DNA of 64,000 nt. It comes from Episyrphus balteatus (taxonomy: Eukaryota > Arthropoda > Insecta > Diptera > Syrphidae). Shown piece by piece: positions 10,848-22,520 of this stretch. The position numbers and the translations under genes were made by a program. The notes under the pieces are model-generated. The model did not search any database, had not been told where the DNA came from, and was given only the letters and a program-made list of their open reading frames with translations. Location of the stretch: contig NC_079135.1 in the NCBI RefSeq assembly GCF_945859705.1, positions 33,405,679 through 33,469,678 of the forward strand, read 5' to 3'. Each line of letters opens with the position of its first letter. Positions within the stretch are counted from its first letter, which is position 1.

Positions 10848-12945
10848 CACATTTGCATTTGCATTTGCATTTGCATTTGCATTTGCATTTGCATTTGCAT
10901 TTGCATTTGCATTTCCATTTCCATTTCCATTTCCATTTCCATTTCCATTTCCATTTCCATTTGCATTTGCATTTGCATTTGCATTTGCATTTGCATTTGC
11001 ATTTGCATTTGCATTTGCATTTGCATTTGCATTTGCATTTGCATTTGCATTTGCATTTGCATTTGCATTTGCATTTGCATTTGCATTTGCATTTGCATTT
11101 GCATTTGCATTTGCATTTGCATTTGCATTTGCATTTGCATTTGCATTTGCATTTCCATTTCCATTTCCATTTCCATTTCCATTTCCATTTCCATTTCCAT
11201 TTCCATTTCCATTTCCATTTCCATTTGCATTTGCATTTGCATTTGCATTTGCATTTGCATTTGCATTTGCATTTGCATTTGCATTTGCATTTGCATTTGC
11301 ATTTGCATTTGCATTTGCATTTGCATTTGCATTTGCATTTGCATTTGCATTTGCATTTGCATTTGCATTTGCATTTGCATTTGCATTTGCATTTGCATTT
11401 GCATTTGCATTTGCATTTGCATTTGCATTTGCATTTGCATTTGCATTTGCATTTGCATTTGCATTTGCATTTGCATTTGCATTTGCATTTGCATTTGCAT
11501 TTGCATTTGCATTTGCATTTGCATTTGCATTTGCATTTGCATTTGCATTTGCATTTGCATTTGCATTTGCATTTGCATTTGCATTTGCATTTGCATTTGC
11601 ATTTGCATTTGCATTTGCATTTGCATTTGCATTTGCATTTGCATTTGCATTTGCATTTGCATTTGCATTTGCATTTGCATTTGCATTTGCATTTGCATTT
11701 GCATTTGCATTTGCATTTGCATTTGCATTTGCATTTGCATTTGCATTTGCATTTGCATTTGCATTTGCATTTGCATTTGCATTTGCATTTGCATTTGCGT
11801 TTGCATTTGCATTTGCCATTGCATTTGCGTTTGCATTTGCGTTTGCATTTGCATTTGCCATTGCATTTGCATTTGCATTTGCATTTGCATTTGCATTTGC
11901 ATTTGCATTTGCATTTGCATTTGCATTTGCATTTGCATTTGCATTTGCATTTGCATTTGCATTTGCATTTGCATTTGCATTTGCATTTGCATTTGCATTT
12001 GCATTTGCATTTCCATTTCCATTTCCATTTCCATTTCCATTTCCATTTCCATTTCCATTTCCATTTCCATTTCCATTTCCATTTCCATTTCCATTTCCAT
12101 TTCCATTTCCATTTGCATTTGCATTTGCATTTCCATTTCCATTTGCATTTGCATTTGCATTTGCATTTGCATTTGCATTTGCATTTGCATTTGCATTTGC
12201 ATTTGCATTTGCATTTGCATTTGCATTTGCATTTGCATTTGCATTTGCATTTGCATTTGCATTTGCATTTGCATTTGCATTTGCATTTGCATTTGCATTT
12301 GCATTTGCATTTGCATTTGCATTTGCATTTGCATTTGCATTTGCATTTGCATTTGCATTTGCATTTGCATTTGCATTTGCATTTGCATTTGCATTTGCAT
12401 TTGCATTTGCATTTGCATTTGCATTTGCATTTGCATTTGCATTTGCATTTGCATTTGCATTTGCATTTGCATTTGCATTTGCATTTGCATTTGCATTTGC
12501 ATTTGCATTTGCATTTGCATTTGCATTTGCATTTGCATTTGCATTTGCATTTGCATTTGCATTTGCATTTGCATTTGCATTTGCATTTGCATTTGCATTT
12601 GCGTTTGCATTTGCATTTGCCATTGCATTTGCGTTTGCATTTGCGTTTGCATTTGCATTTGCCATTGCATTTGCATTTGCATTTGCATTTGCATTTGCAT
12701 TTGCATTTGCATTTGCATTTGCATTTGCATTTGCATTTGCATTTGCATTTGCATTTGCATTTGCATTTGCATTTGCATTTGCATTTGCATTTGCATTTGC
12801 ATTTGCATTTGCCATTGCATTTGCATTTGCATTTGCGTTTGCATTTGCAGTTGCATTTGCATTTGCCATTGCATTTGCATTTGCGTTTGCGTTTGCGTTT
12901 GCACTTGCGTTTGCATTTGCAGTTGCAATTGCATTTTCAGTCATA
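10848..12945. repeat. (ATTTGC)n hexanucleotide array, 2.1 kb
   Basis: About 350 tandem hexamers. The main unit is ATTTGC. Blocks at 10912-10962, 11152-11226, 12009-12113 and 12129-12143 have switched to ATTTCC. A degenerate motif (GCGTTT...GCCATT...GCGTTT) at about 11797-11863 recurs at 12601-12667, offset 804 bp, showing a large internal duplication. The right edge (12810-12945) decays into GCGTTT, GCAGTT and GCACTT variants. All six frames are open because no hexamer frame contains a stop, so the 700-codon Leu-His, Cys-Ile, Ala-Asn and Met-Gln ORFs are artefacts. Every unit junction makes ATTTGCAT, the octamer bound by POU-domain factors. Confidence 0.97.
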
Positions 12946-14060
12946 ATTTTTTTATAACTTTTTTTATTTAAACCTTTTTTTTAATCGGATTTTTCGAAGT
13001 TGTGTGCATTTTTAAAAGTCTATTTTTTGTTAGAACTCGAACACACATGAATTAAACAAAAATTCGAGTATGACGTTGTAATACAAATATGACTAAGCAC
13101 ATTCTATTCATCTGACATTAACCAGATATGACCCATTTACTTGGTTCATTTTTTATTAGAGTCTTTATTGCTTATCATATCACCCTAGTTCACAATTATT
13201 ATTATTTTTTGTACTCATTTTTTTTTTTTTTTTCATTTTTGTTCTTCCAACTTCACTTGCATTTTTAGGTCAAATCCTGAGGCAATAGTCATCATCAGCA
13301 GCTCCACAAACTAACAAAAAAACAACAACAAACCATATAATAAGACCCCATACACCATAAAAAGAAAATTACTACTAACTAAACAAGGACAAATAAGAGA
13401 ATGGCGGGACAAAAAATTATAAACCGTTTCTCTTTGGCTTTTTGAAAAACGTAAAGATACGGTACGGATACGGGCTGACAACAACACAAGGGCATTTTAT
13501 ATGTATAAATATATAGAAGCAATGAGCACAACAAACTGGCTGCAATTGCCGCGTACTATTGTGAATATCTAAAAGCATTCATAAACCGTTTATTTAATGG
13601 AAATTTATATATTTAAGGACACAGTCGTTGTTGTCGTCGCAGTCGTAGTCGGAAGCAATTTGTCCTTTGAAATGTAATTGTAACTTCCTTTTAACCTTTT
13701 GCAGTGCTGCGGCATAGTCTATCCCTTTCTCTCTCTCTCTCTCTCTCACTGTTCGTGTTATTATTTTGCTACTTAAAGGATAAATTTGTGCTAACTGTTG
13801 AAGGAGTTCAAGGAGCTCTTTTGCTACTTTCTTTTTTTAAATAGAGCAGGTCCATTGGGGGCTTTATTTGTAGGTATGATGAAAAAGTATCTGAAGGTAT
13901 ATTTGAAAGGCGTGACTGTCAACTTGAAAAAGAAAAATTTATGAATTCAGAATTTGTTTATGTTCCACTTTTTATTTTTATATAAGTTTGACCTAGAGAT
14001 TTTATGGATCTAAGAAGGAATCGACTGTCACACCGACACATTTTTGCATGGTTTTCGATA
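12946..14060. other. Non-coding sequence with (CT)n tract
   Basis: AT-rich, with a short (CT)n microsatellite at about 13729-13748. No coding exon or RNA gene was recognised. Confidence 0.4.
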
Positions 14061-14680
14061 ATTTCAATTATCAGTCCGGTCAAAATTTTTAAGGCAAGTG
14101 AAATCAAAAGTTTAGGCCATAATTTGCATATAGTTTGCATCAAACTTGCATACAGCCTGTACACAAACTGCGAAAAGTTTTAATCATTATATAAAAAATT
14201 TTTCTTTTATCAATCTGCTAGAAATTTTCAAGACCAATGAAATAAAAGTTTGGGCCATAATTTGTATACAGTTTGCATTAAACTTGCATACAGTTTGCAC
14301 ACAACCTAGGTACTAAAAGTTTATGAATGAAGAAAAAAAACAACAAATTCTTATTTACTACACATTTCTTTTATCAATCCGGTAGACATTTTTAAGACTT
14401 ATAAATGGTCAATAATTTGCCAAAAGTTTGCATTAAAGATTAAACTTGCACACAACCTACGAAAAGTTTATGTGTGCCATAACTCTTTTAATTAAAAAAC
14501 AAACACCCGATTCTTTATTTACAACGCTTTTCTTTTTTAAATATACTAGATATTTTCAAGACCAATAAAATTAAAGTTTGTATCAAATTTTGCAAACAGT
14601 TTGCATTAAAATTGCATACAGTTTGCACAAAATCTACGAAAAGTTTATGTGTGCTATATCTTTTTTAATAGTCTTTTCCA
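14060..14680. repeat. Diverged tandem repeat, about 150-bp unit, four copies
   Basis: Four degenerate copies (about 14063, 14215, 14385 and 14535) each carry TTTTCAAGACCAATRAAAT-like, CATAATTTG, CAGTTTGCATTAAACTTGC-like and CTACGAAAAGTTTATG blocks in that order. Copies differ by many substitutions and small indels, so the duplication is old. Confidence 0.7.
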
Positions 14681-15085
14681 ATCAATTCTTGATGAAACAA
14701 CCAATATTGAACCTCCCTTTAAAAATGCAAAAGGATTCACAAGTCGATTTCATTACAATATCGTGACTGCATCAAGTTGCTTTCAAAACTATAACAGCCG
14801 CTTTTAATAATAACTTGCCTCTTCAATTCTGCCGAGGCCAACAGATTTATAATTTCCATACTTAAACTTCTATTTCTTAGTTCATATTATCTGTTTACAC
14901 TGTTATCTCATATTCAACATATCAAGTAGCCTTTAGGATATTTCCATCCCGTAAATCCCTGAGCTGAACTACCAAATGTTGCTACTAATAATGAAATGCC
15001 TTGCTTTTCCCTTTGAAAACCAATTATTAATAAATTCTTCCATAGCCATATTTTCTCATGCTTTGACTTTGTATTCTATTTCCAG

Positions 15086-15607
15086 CAGGACCCATCTCAC
15101 AAAGGATCTTGCCCAAACACTATTAACAACCATGCCGATTCTAAGCAATTGCTAAACTGTAATTATTATTATTTGCATCAACGACGAAGTGCGCAAACAC
15201 GAATAGCAGCGGAACGAAACCGCAGCTGCTGTTGCAACCCTATGGGAAAGTGCATCTCTAAACAACCCTCGGCTATAACTATAGCACTGTCCACAACCGA
15301 TTTGGCAACAGCAAATCATATATTGAGCAAATTCTCGGACAACACTGATTATATATCACTCAAGGACGAGCTCGGAAATCCGCTATATGAATATTTTGGC
15401 CAAGGCAAGACTGAAATATTTTATGGTTCATCGAGAAGAGATTGCACAACAAGTTCAACGGATTGCTGGAAAAGGACAATAATCCCTGATTCGACTGAGG
15501 AGGATACCAATAATAATAGGAATTATCGACGAAACATCAGGCAAGAACAAGGAGTTCCGGTTGATTGTAACAGCTTTGGTGACACTGGAAGTGGTCTAGA
15601 TAATGAG
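15086..15607 (+). CDS. Gene A, penultimate exon, possible N-myristoylated start
   Basis: The acceptor is the tandem TTCCAG|CAG|GAC, so splicing could use 15086 or 15089. The donor is GAG|GTAAGT at 15607/15608. The frame is open for 174 codons and ends in phase 0. An in-frame ATG at 15242 opens MGKCISKQPSAITIALSTTD: Gly2, Cys4 and Ser6 are the classic N-myristoylation plus palmitoylation signal, so the protein may start here and sit on a membrane. The upstream 52 codons are also open, so they may be coding or 5' UTR. Downstream come TDYISLKDELGNPLYEYF, Cys/Thr/Ser-rich and Asn/Arg-rich stretches. I do not recognise the family. Confidence 0.65.
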
Positions 15608-15787
15608 GTAAGTTCGTAACACTAATTAGATTACACAATCGATTAGTTATTTTGCAAACTGAATAGGACTTTATATAGAGTCCTTGTGTTACTTGAAGGA
15701 ATTTTCCCCTCTCTTGTTTTCTTTGAGCTGATGGTTGAAGATGGTTTATACAAAGATGTTTAATTGGGAAGATTGTTTTGAATTTAG

Positions 15788-15916
15788 GTCTATAAGGCAA
15801 TTGAGGGTGATTCCGTTTTTGAAGGTTATATAAAGAAGGGAAACTTGAACTTTAAACAATGTCAAGAAAAAGTTTGTTGTGATGTGCCCCGACCCAAACG
15901 ACCCTCCACAAGATGA
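15788..15916 (+). CDS. Gene A, terminal coding exon
   Basis: The acceptor GAATTTAG precedes GTC TAT AAG in phase 0, matching the upstream donor across a 180-bp intron. It encodes 42 residues (VYKAIEGDSVFEGYIKKGNL, then a QCQEKVCCDVPRPKRPSTR tail) and stops at TGA 15914-15916. With the MGKC start the whole protein would be 164 residues. The basic, Pro-rich C-terminus after a Cys-Cys pair is notable. The coding-like codon use, exact phase fit and nearby poly(A) signal support a real exon. Function is unknown. Confidence 0.6.
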   Translation, partial: VYKAIEGDSVFEGYIKKGNLNFKQCQEKVCCDVPRPKRPSTR

Positions 15917-15983
15917 CGACGTCGAAGACTATGCGATGAAATTAGGGAAATTAATTTCTTAACATTGTTTCAAAGATAAGATA

Positions 15984-15989
15984 AATAAA
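15984..15989 (+). terminator. Poly(A) signal of gene A
   Basis: A canonical AATAAA lies 68 bp after the gene A stop codon, within AAGATAAATAAACG. This implies a short 3' UTR. A Gly/Ala/Pro-coding GC-rich patch (16009-16065) follows and would lie beyond the cleavage site. Confidence 0.55.
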
Positions 15990-18900
15990 CGATTATTTCA
16001 ATTCAAAGTGGAATGGCGGTGGTGGTGGCGGTAGTGCCGCCGCGCCGCCATCGGGAGAATGCGGGAAAAGTTTCTATGGTAGTAAAGATAAAGCAAACAC
16101 CGATTTTATATATTATATATACGTTTTTCTTTAGAACCAAAAAGTTGAGATTAAAGATCACGCATAACTTAACGGAATATAGTACTTATAAAGTTAAATT
16201 AGTCAAATTGAGTTGAAACTAAAGCAGGAAAAGTCTTAATTTTCGAATGAATCAGCAACAGATTGAAGCGATTTATTGCTTAATATAAGAAGAATTTATT
16301 ATTGTCTTTGAATGATATAATGACTAAGAAGATGATATTTTTGTTTTTGGTATAGGTAAGGCTTTAATTCTTTATACAAAAAATATTACTTGAAGGTTAT
16401 AAAAAAAGTAAAAGTGAATTAAACATACAGTAAATAAAAAAATAGAGTTGCTTTAAGTGGAATTTTGGTACCAATTTTTATTAAAGATGCAAACTAGAAT
16501 GTATTAATATGGGAAATTCGAAAAACCTAATTAGATGTGTTCGTTAAGTAGTGCTTTTTTATATCGAACGTCCATCGTTGGTTTTAACACCTGCGCTGCA
16601 AGAAACTAAGTTACTCACACAAGTTGATGGATATTCATTTCTAATCCAAAAGAGCTGAGCAGCCAGCTTTATTTTACTTCTAATTTTCTACAAAAAACCA
16701 CTCGAACGAGTCGTAAAATTGTATCTTATGAAAGAAAAAAGGTTTTTTTGTAGATTTAGGTACATTAAAAAAAACTCCTTTTTTCGAGATTTGAGAAATT
16801 TTTTGAATAAGACTTAAAAAAATTAAACACCTATGAAAAACCAATATTTTCGAAGTCTTACGTTAAATAACTTTTGACGCATCCATGCGATTAATGGTGG
16901 TATCGAGATCTTTTTTTTTTATTACAAGTCTAATATTTGAACTTGGTACCAATTTTCATTTCGGGGCGAATTTCGTCTATGAATAATATTATTTGATTGG
17001 TACATGGCAGGTAAACTATTATTTTAAAAGCTCTCTTGCCAGTTTGCACAAAAATCTGAGTAAAAAGATTGAATATTTCAGTCAGTGATTCAACCTATCC
17101 GTTGAAGAGTTTTTCGGTATATAGAATCCCCAGACGAAACTGTTGAACAAATGTACTCCAAACTCGGCTGAAAGCATTTTGCGAAAACTTTTCAAAAAGA
17201 TTTTCGAATTTTTCAAACAACAAGCTTGCTTGTTTGACTTTTTTTATGGATTGTCAAGAACATTTAAATTATCTATTTACAATCGAAATATTTTAATTTT
17301 TTTTCTATTCGGACGAAGATATTTTCGGATCAAAGTCTCGAAATAATGTTTGGTTTAAAGATATGAGTTCACAGTAACTAGGCAAATACATTCAGGTAGA
17401 AAAAATTATATTTTATTTTTTTCAGATTTTTGGGTAAAAAAGTACATTTTCAAAAATTTCCTCCAAAACCATCGAGTGATTTAAAGCTCTATTCACAGCT
17501 GAAAACCAAAAGTTTCTTCAAGGTCTGGTAGCTTTATCAACTTCCATTTAGTTGTGGAAAATTCATGCAATTTTATTAAACGTTTCCATATCCATGTAAT
17601 GTTACTGATTGAGCTTGCCTCAAACCCACTATGTACCAAAATCATATTTTTGCTAAACTTAATCCCAATTTTATTGCTACCAAGAATAATCCCAATAATC
17701 AATATAACCTTCTTCAACTCATAGCTTGATATCTGTATACAAAAAAGAACAAACAAAAATCTCTTGTTCTAACGTTCACTTTTCTCTTTTTTGGAAATAG
17801 TCTTCCAAAAAGAATAAAACCTTCTGTGATGGAGAAACTTAAAGCCCAGACTCTTTCCCAAAAAAAAAAAATGTAATCACATCGAGGCAAAAAGTTTTAT
17901 TTGCCCAAACTTGCAAACAAATAAACTTTCCTTATCGGTAAAATCAACACTTTGCCATCTCAAACCCTCTTACTGCTGCTGCACGCCAGTAGTAAGGAAC
18001 AAAACAAGAGTAAAAGTTAACTACTAAGCACATCATAGCACTACTCTGCTACACGAGACTAAAGCCCAGTTGGCCAAAACATGAAGAAGCCAGAACCAGA
18101 AGGCCAACAACTACTGTTCATGTTTCGTTTCTCTCTGGTTTCGTCTCCTTATTGTTTCCATGATGACATGTCCCTCTGTCCCTTCCCGTGGAAGTTGTCG
18201 TCCGTCGTCGATAATAAGGGTTTAATAATATAAGGGCTTAGTAGTTTCGGAGTTTTATCCTTTGTTCTTTTATTTTTTTACTTTAACTTCTTTCACATCC
18301 ATCCCAACTTCCCAACACATCCTTGTTCTGGTTGTTTTTTTTTTTTTTTGTTCTTTTGGTTTAAAGGAAGAATGCACTTCTTTAAGCTCTGTGAGCTTTT
18401 TTTGGAATAAAATGAAATTAAAAAAATAGAGTATGCAATACTCGACAAACAGAGGCTTTCATAGTGAATAAAATCAACAAAAAAAAAATTATCAGACGGG
18501 AAGGACATTCAGCAGCAGGAATATACACAAAAAAAAAAAAAAAAAATAACTCAAAAGTCAAAGAATTCAACGCGTAGATTTAAAGGATTGCCTGGATTGC
18601 AGATCCTATTGAAAGGCCCAGAGTTATTCATACAATTCGGTTGGCTTAAAATATAAAGAACTTTTTTGTAAATAGTTTTTTGCTTGTTATTTAGTTTATT
18701 CGATTTTTAGCAGCTCCCCAAAACTCGCAACTCCCTGCTGCTTCGGCTGCATACGAATAGAGAAACGGAGAGTTTGGGATTTATTTTGTTTACCTACATT
18801 AAATATTGAGTTGAATATAAAAGGGGGATTTTGTGTATCGACATCGAGTTGGGCATTGAACGAACATCGAACTGTGAGAATCGGTGGTTGTTGTATATAT

Positions 18901-19939
18901 AAAATTGGATAGATATAAAATGAGGAAGAAGCTTCCTTTTGGGTTATCAACCAGCAGCGCCGGATACTTAAAAGTTTCCTAATTTGCAGAGTTTTTGGTC
19001 TTTTTTTTTTACTCTATCGACTCGGCTGGCATATTGAAAACGAGATTACCTAGACATGGGTAGATTTCAGGACAATGAGTTTTTCTGGGAATGGGTATTT
19101 GTACTACTTTTTTTAGTTTATGGGGTTTGTTTTAAAATCCCGTCGAAGAGAATTGAAAGTCTTTGTATAGATTTTGAATTTATTAAAATTAATCTTAATT
19201 GCAGTTCGGATTTGGGTATCAGGGGAAAAAAAAACATATAAAGAACATGCATGAATGGTATTGGAAAGATTTGATGCATCAATTGGTGCAAAGTTTTGGT
19301 TGGAAATTCTTAACAAATTCGGTCTAGTTGTTACTGAACTTTTTTGGTAAGTTAACTCTGGAATGGAACAATAAACAAAATTTTTTCTCTATCACTCCAA
19401 ATTCCATTTTCTCAAATGTACCTGTTAAATAGTATCTTTAAATTTTAATTAAATCCAATCAAATAATTTTCGAGTTAAAGTTCAGAACTGATAGAAACTG
19501 GCATCAGACAAATTAATTTTGTTTTGAATAGGTAATACCGAAATAGCATGTGATTAGAACGCTATACCTAGTAAATCTCATTTGAGTAGGTCTTTTAGCT
19601 TGAAGAACAAAAATCACTAGAGTTCATTCCAATAAAGGCAAAATATTTTCGAGGTCAAAGTTAAAAAAAAAAGTATAAAAACATTTTTATACTTTTTCAA
19701 ATTTTTCTAAGTAATTCACTAAGAAGTCATTACTATGAAATCAGAAAGATGTATTCTTGTAGGCTGTAGGGGCTTAAACGTTTATGAAAAATAATGATTT
19801 TCTTAAACTTTGCACCTCGAATATCTTTTAAACGGTTGGTTAACGAAAAAACTGTATAAAGCCTTTTCTTAGAGCGTTTAATTTTCTACAAGAATTTGTA
19901 GAAAATTTGCTGAAAGTCGATTGATAAAAAAATTATTTT
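15990..19939. other. Intergenic region, no further gene confirmed
   Basis: It holds a GC-rich GGTGGTGGTGGCGGTAG patch at 16018-16060, AT-rich stretches, and a unique, moderately GC-rich region at about 17930-18220. The last has the look of promoter or UTR sequence, but no start or splice site could be fixed. Short ORFs (for example 18696-18950 minus) show no domains. Confidence 0.35.
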
Positions 19940-20925
19940 TACTTGCGATATAGGTACTATATATCAAGTTATGCATTCGTACAAAAAAAAAAAGTTGAGA
20001 TAACATTTTTCCATGACATTACGATGGTAGACAATGCCAAAAAAGTGGGTCCCGGAAGTCCGTCTGTCTGTCTGTCTGTCTGTCAGTCTGTCTGTCAGTC
20101 TGTCTGTCTGTCTGTATAAGGAGCTACAGCCTAAACGGATGGACCGATTAATGTCAAACTTAGTATGTAGCGTTATTTGGCGACTCTGCAGAGGGGTTTT
20201 TGGAATTAATTTTTTTGGACCAAAAATAACGGTACTTGTCATATACCGATTTTAGTAAAATTGAAATATCTCGAAAACAACTCTAACGATTTTGTTTAAA
20301 AAATTCAAGTGTTAGTTTTAAGCTAAAGTCTATCTTTCAATAGAAAAAAATTTTTTTGAAAATCATTATTAACGGTACCTGCCATAGAACCGTTTTTTTT
20401 CAAATCCGATTATCTCCGAAACTGATTATTCGATTGCAACGAAACTTTTTGTGCAGAAGCATTTATATAATTTAAATATAAACCAAAAATAAAATTTTGA
20501 AAAAAATAATTTTTGGATTTTTAAAAAAAATTTGAAATTTTTTTTTTTGAAAAATCAAATTTTCGAAAACGGGACATTGAACTTTTTTGAAATTTTGTTT
20601 TTAGATGTTGATTAGTGATTTCTACCAAATGGCATACTAATTTTATTTTAAAACTTTTTTACCAAAAAAATATTTATAAAAAATTAGTTTTTTAAAAAAC
20701 GGCTCTAACGATTTTGAAAATTTTTTTTCTAAAAATTCATGTTAATATATCAATCAAAACTGCATACTTGTTTTGGAGGGTAATTTAATTTCAGATTTTA
20801 TTTTATTTTTTTTCAAAAACGAATTTTGTTTTTTTTTCCAAATTTCTATATAAAAAGTCTTAAAAATTTAAGCAACTTTAACTCTAAGAGCAAGTTTGTG
20901 CGACCCAGTCGTGCATTTTATTTTT
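19940..20925 (+). repeat. Family F1 repeat, full-length copy
   Basis: About 985 bp. It opens ACTTGCGATATAGGTACTA, then ATCAAGTTATGCATTCG, poly-A, CATGACATTACGATGG, AAAAAGTGGGTCCCGGAAGT, a (CTGT)n tract (20062-20113), GCTACAGCCTAAACGGATGG, several TAACGGTAC blocks, and closes TAAGAGCAAGTTTGTGCGAC-CCAGTCGTGCATTTTA. No terminal inverted repeats or coding potential were seen. The superfamily is unknown to me. It is the intact form of the site into which another element inserted at 22521 in a sister copy. Confidence 0.8.
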
Positions 20926-21367
20926 TTTAAATATGACATTTATGTGAAAATGGAAAACTGCGAAGCGGAGGATCTTCCCATTAATATTAAAAGCTAACAT
21001 TTGGTGAGTATGTTTTACAAATTCTTGACCAAGACAATATTTGAAAGAACAAAAAAAGAATATTCAAGATAAATTTCAATGAAATAGGAACACTTGTTGG
21101 TATTCCTTACATTAACCCTCTGTCGTCAGAAAAAAGAAGGTCCTGTTCCTTGTTTTCCTTCATAAAGACCAAAAATAATTAATTGAATTATGATTTTCAT
21201 TTAGGTACTGAATTTTAATTTCTACTCAATGTCAGTTCAAAACTAAATTGCAGTTTTCATAAAAGTCAATATACAAATAACAATAAATTTGTATGTAATG
21301 AATTCTCCTTTTGAAGAATGAAATTCGCCACTGACTCGCGTCGCCTTGTACTAAAAAGATTATTGAA

Positions 21368-22520
21368 ATAAAATGCACGACTGGGTCGCACGAACTTGCT
21401 CTTAGAGTTGAAGTTGCTTAAATTGTTAAGACTTTTTATATAGAAACTTGGGAAATATAGGCACATAAAAACAAAAAACAAAACAAAAAAAAAATAAAAT
21501 TCATTTTTCAAAAAAAATAAAACAATATCTGAAATCAAATCGCCCCACAAAACAAGTATGCAGTTTTATTTGATATATTAAGGTGCATTTTTAGAAAAAA
21601 AATTTTCAAAATCGTTACAGCCGTTTTTTAAAAAACTAATTTTTTATAAATAATTTTTTTAAAAAAAAGTTCAAAAATAAAATTGGTATACCATTATGTA
21701 GAAATCACTAATCAACATCTAAAAACAAAATTTCAACAAAATTCAATGTCCCGTTTTCGAAAATTTGATTTTTCAAAAAAAAATTTACAAAATTTTTTTA
21801 AAAATCCAAAAATTATTTTTTAAAAAAATTTATTTTTGGCTTATATTTAAATTATATAAATGCTTTTGTATAAAAAATTTCGTTGAAATACAATAAGTAA
21901 TTTTGCAGAAAATCCGATTTGAAAAAAGCGGTCCTATGGCAGGTACCGTTAATAACTATTTTCAAAAAAATTTTTTTTCTTCAAAAGATAGACCTTGTTT
22001 AAAAACTAACATTGGAATTTTTTTAACAAAATCGTTGGAGCCGTTTTCGTGAAATTTAACTTTTCCGAAATTTTTGTACGACAGGTACCGTTATTTTTGG
22101 TCCAAAAAAATTAATTCCAAAAACCCCTCTGGAGAGTCTCCAAAAACTGCTACATACCAAGTTTGGAGTCAATCGGTTCATCCACTTAGGCTCTAGTTCC
22201 TTATACAGACAGACAGACAGACAGACAGACTGACAGACTGACAGACTGACAGACTGACAGACTGACAGACTGACAGACTGACAGACTGACAGACTGACAG
22301 ACTGACAGACTGACAGACTGACAGACTGACAGACTGACAGACTGACAGACTGACAGACTGACAGACTGACAGACTGACAGACTGACAGACTGACAGACTG
22401 ACAGACTGACAGACAGGCGGACTTCCGGGACCCACTTTTTTGGCATTGTCTATCATCGTAATGTCATGGAAAAATGTTATCTCAACTTTTTTTTTTTGTA
22501 CGAATGCATAACTTGATATA
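21368..22520 (-). repeat. Family F1 repeat, inverted copy (first part)
   Basis: Reverse-orientation F1 copy starting AAAATGCACGACTGGGTCGC. It runs to AACTTGATATA at 22520, where a 1077-bp element interrupts it, and its last 25 bp resume at 23600. The CAGA tract is greatly expanded here to an 8-bp CAGACTGA repeat (22206-22420, about 26 units). Together with the copy at 19940 it forms a roughly 1-kb inverted repeat separated by about 440 bp. Confidence 0.8.
22206..22420. repeat. (CAGACTGA)n minisatellite
   Basis: An 8-bp tandem repeat of about 26 units, expanded from the CAGA/CTGT tract that other F1 copies carry in only 30-60 bp. The overlapping Ser-Val-Cys-Gln ORFs on the minus strand are artefacts of the repeat. 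Confidence 0.95.

Noticed and set aside
10791..12971. Six overlapping ORFs of about 700 codons (Cys-Ile, Leu-His, Ala-Asn and Met-Gln repeats)
   Set aside because: They are simple translations of the ATTTGC hexamer, open in all frames, without start context or splice sites.
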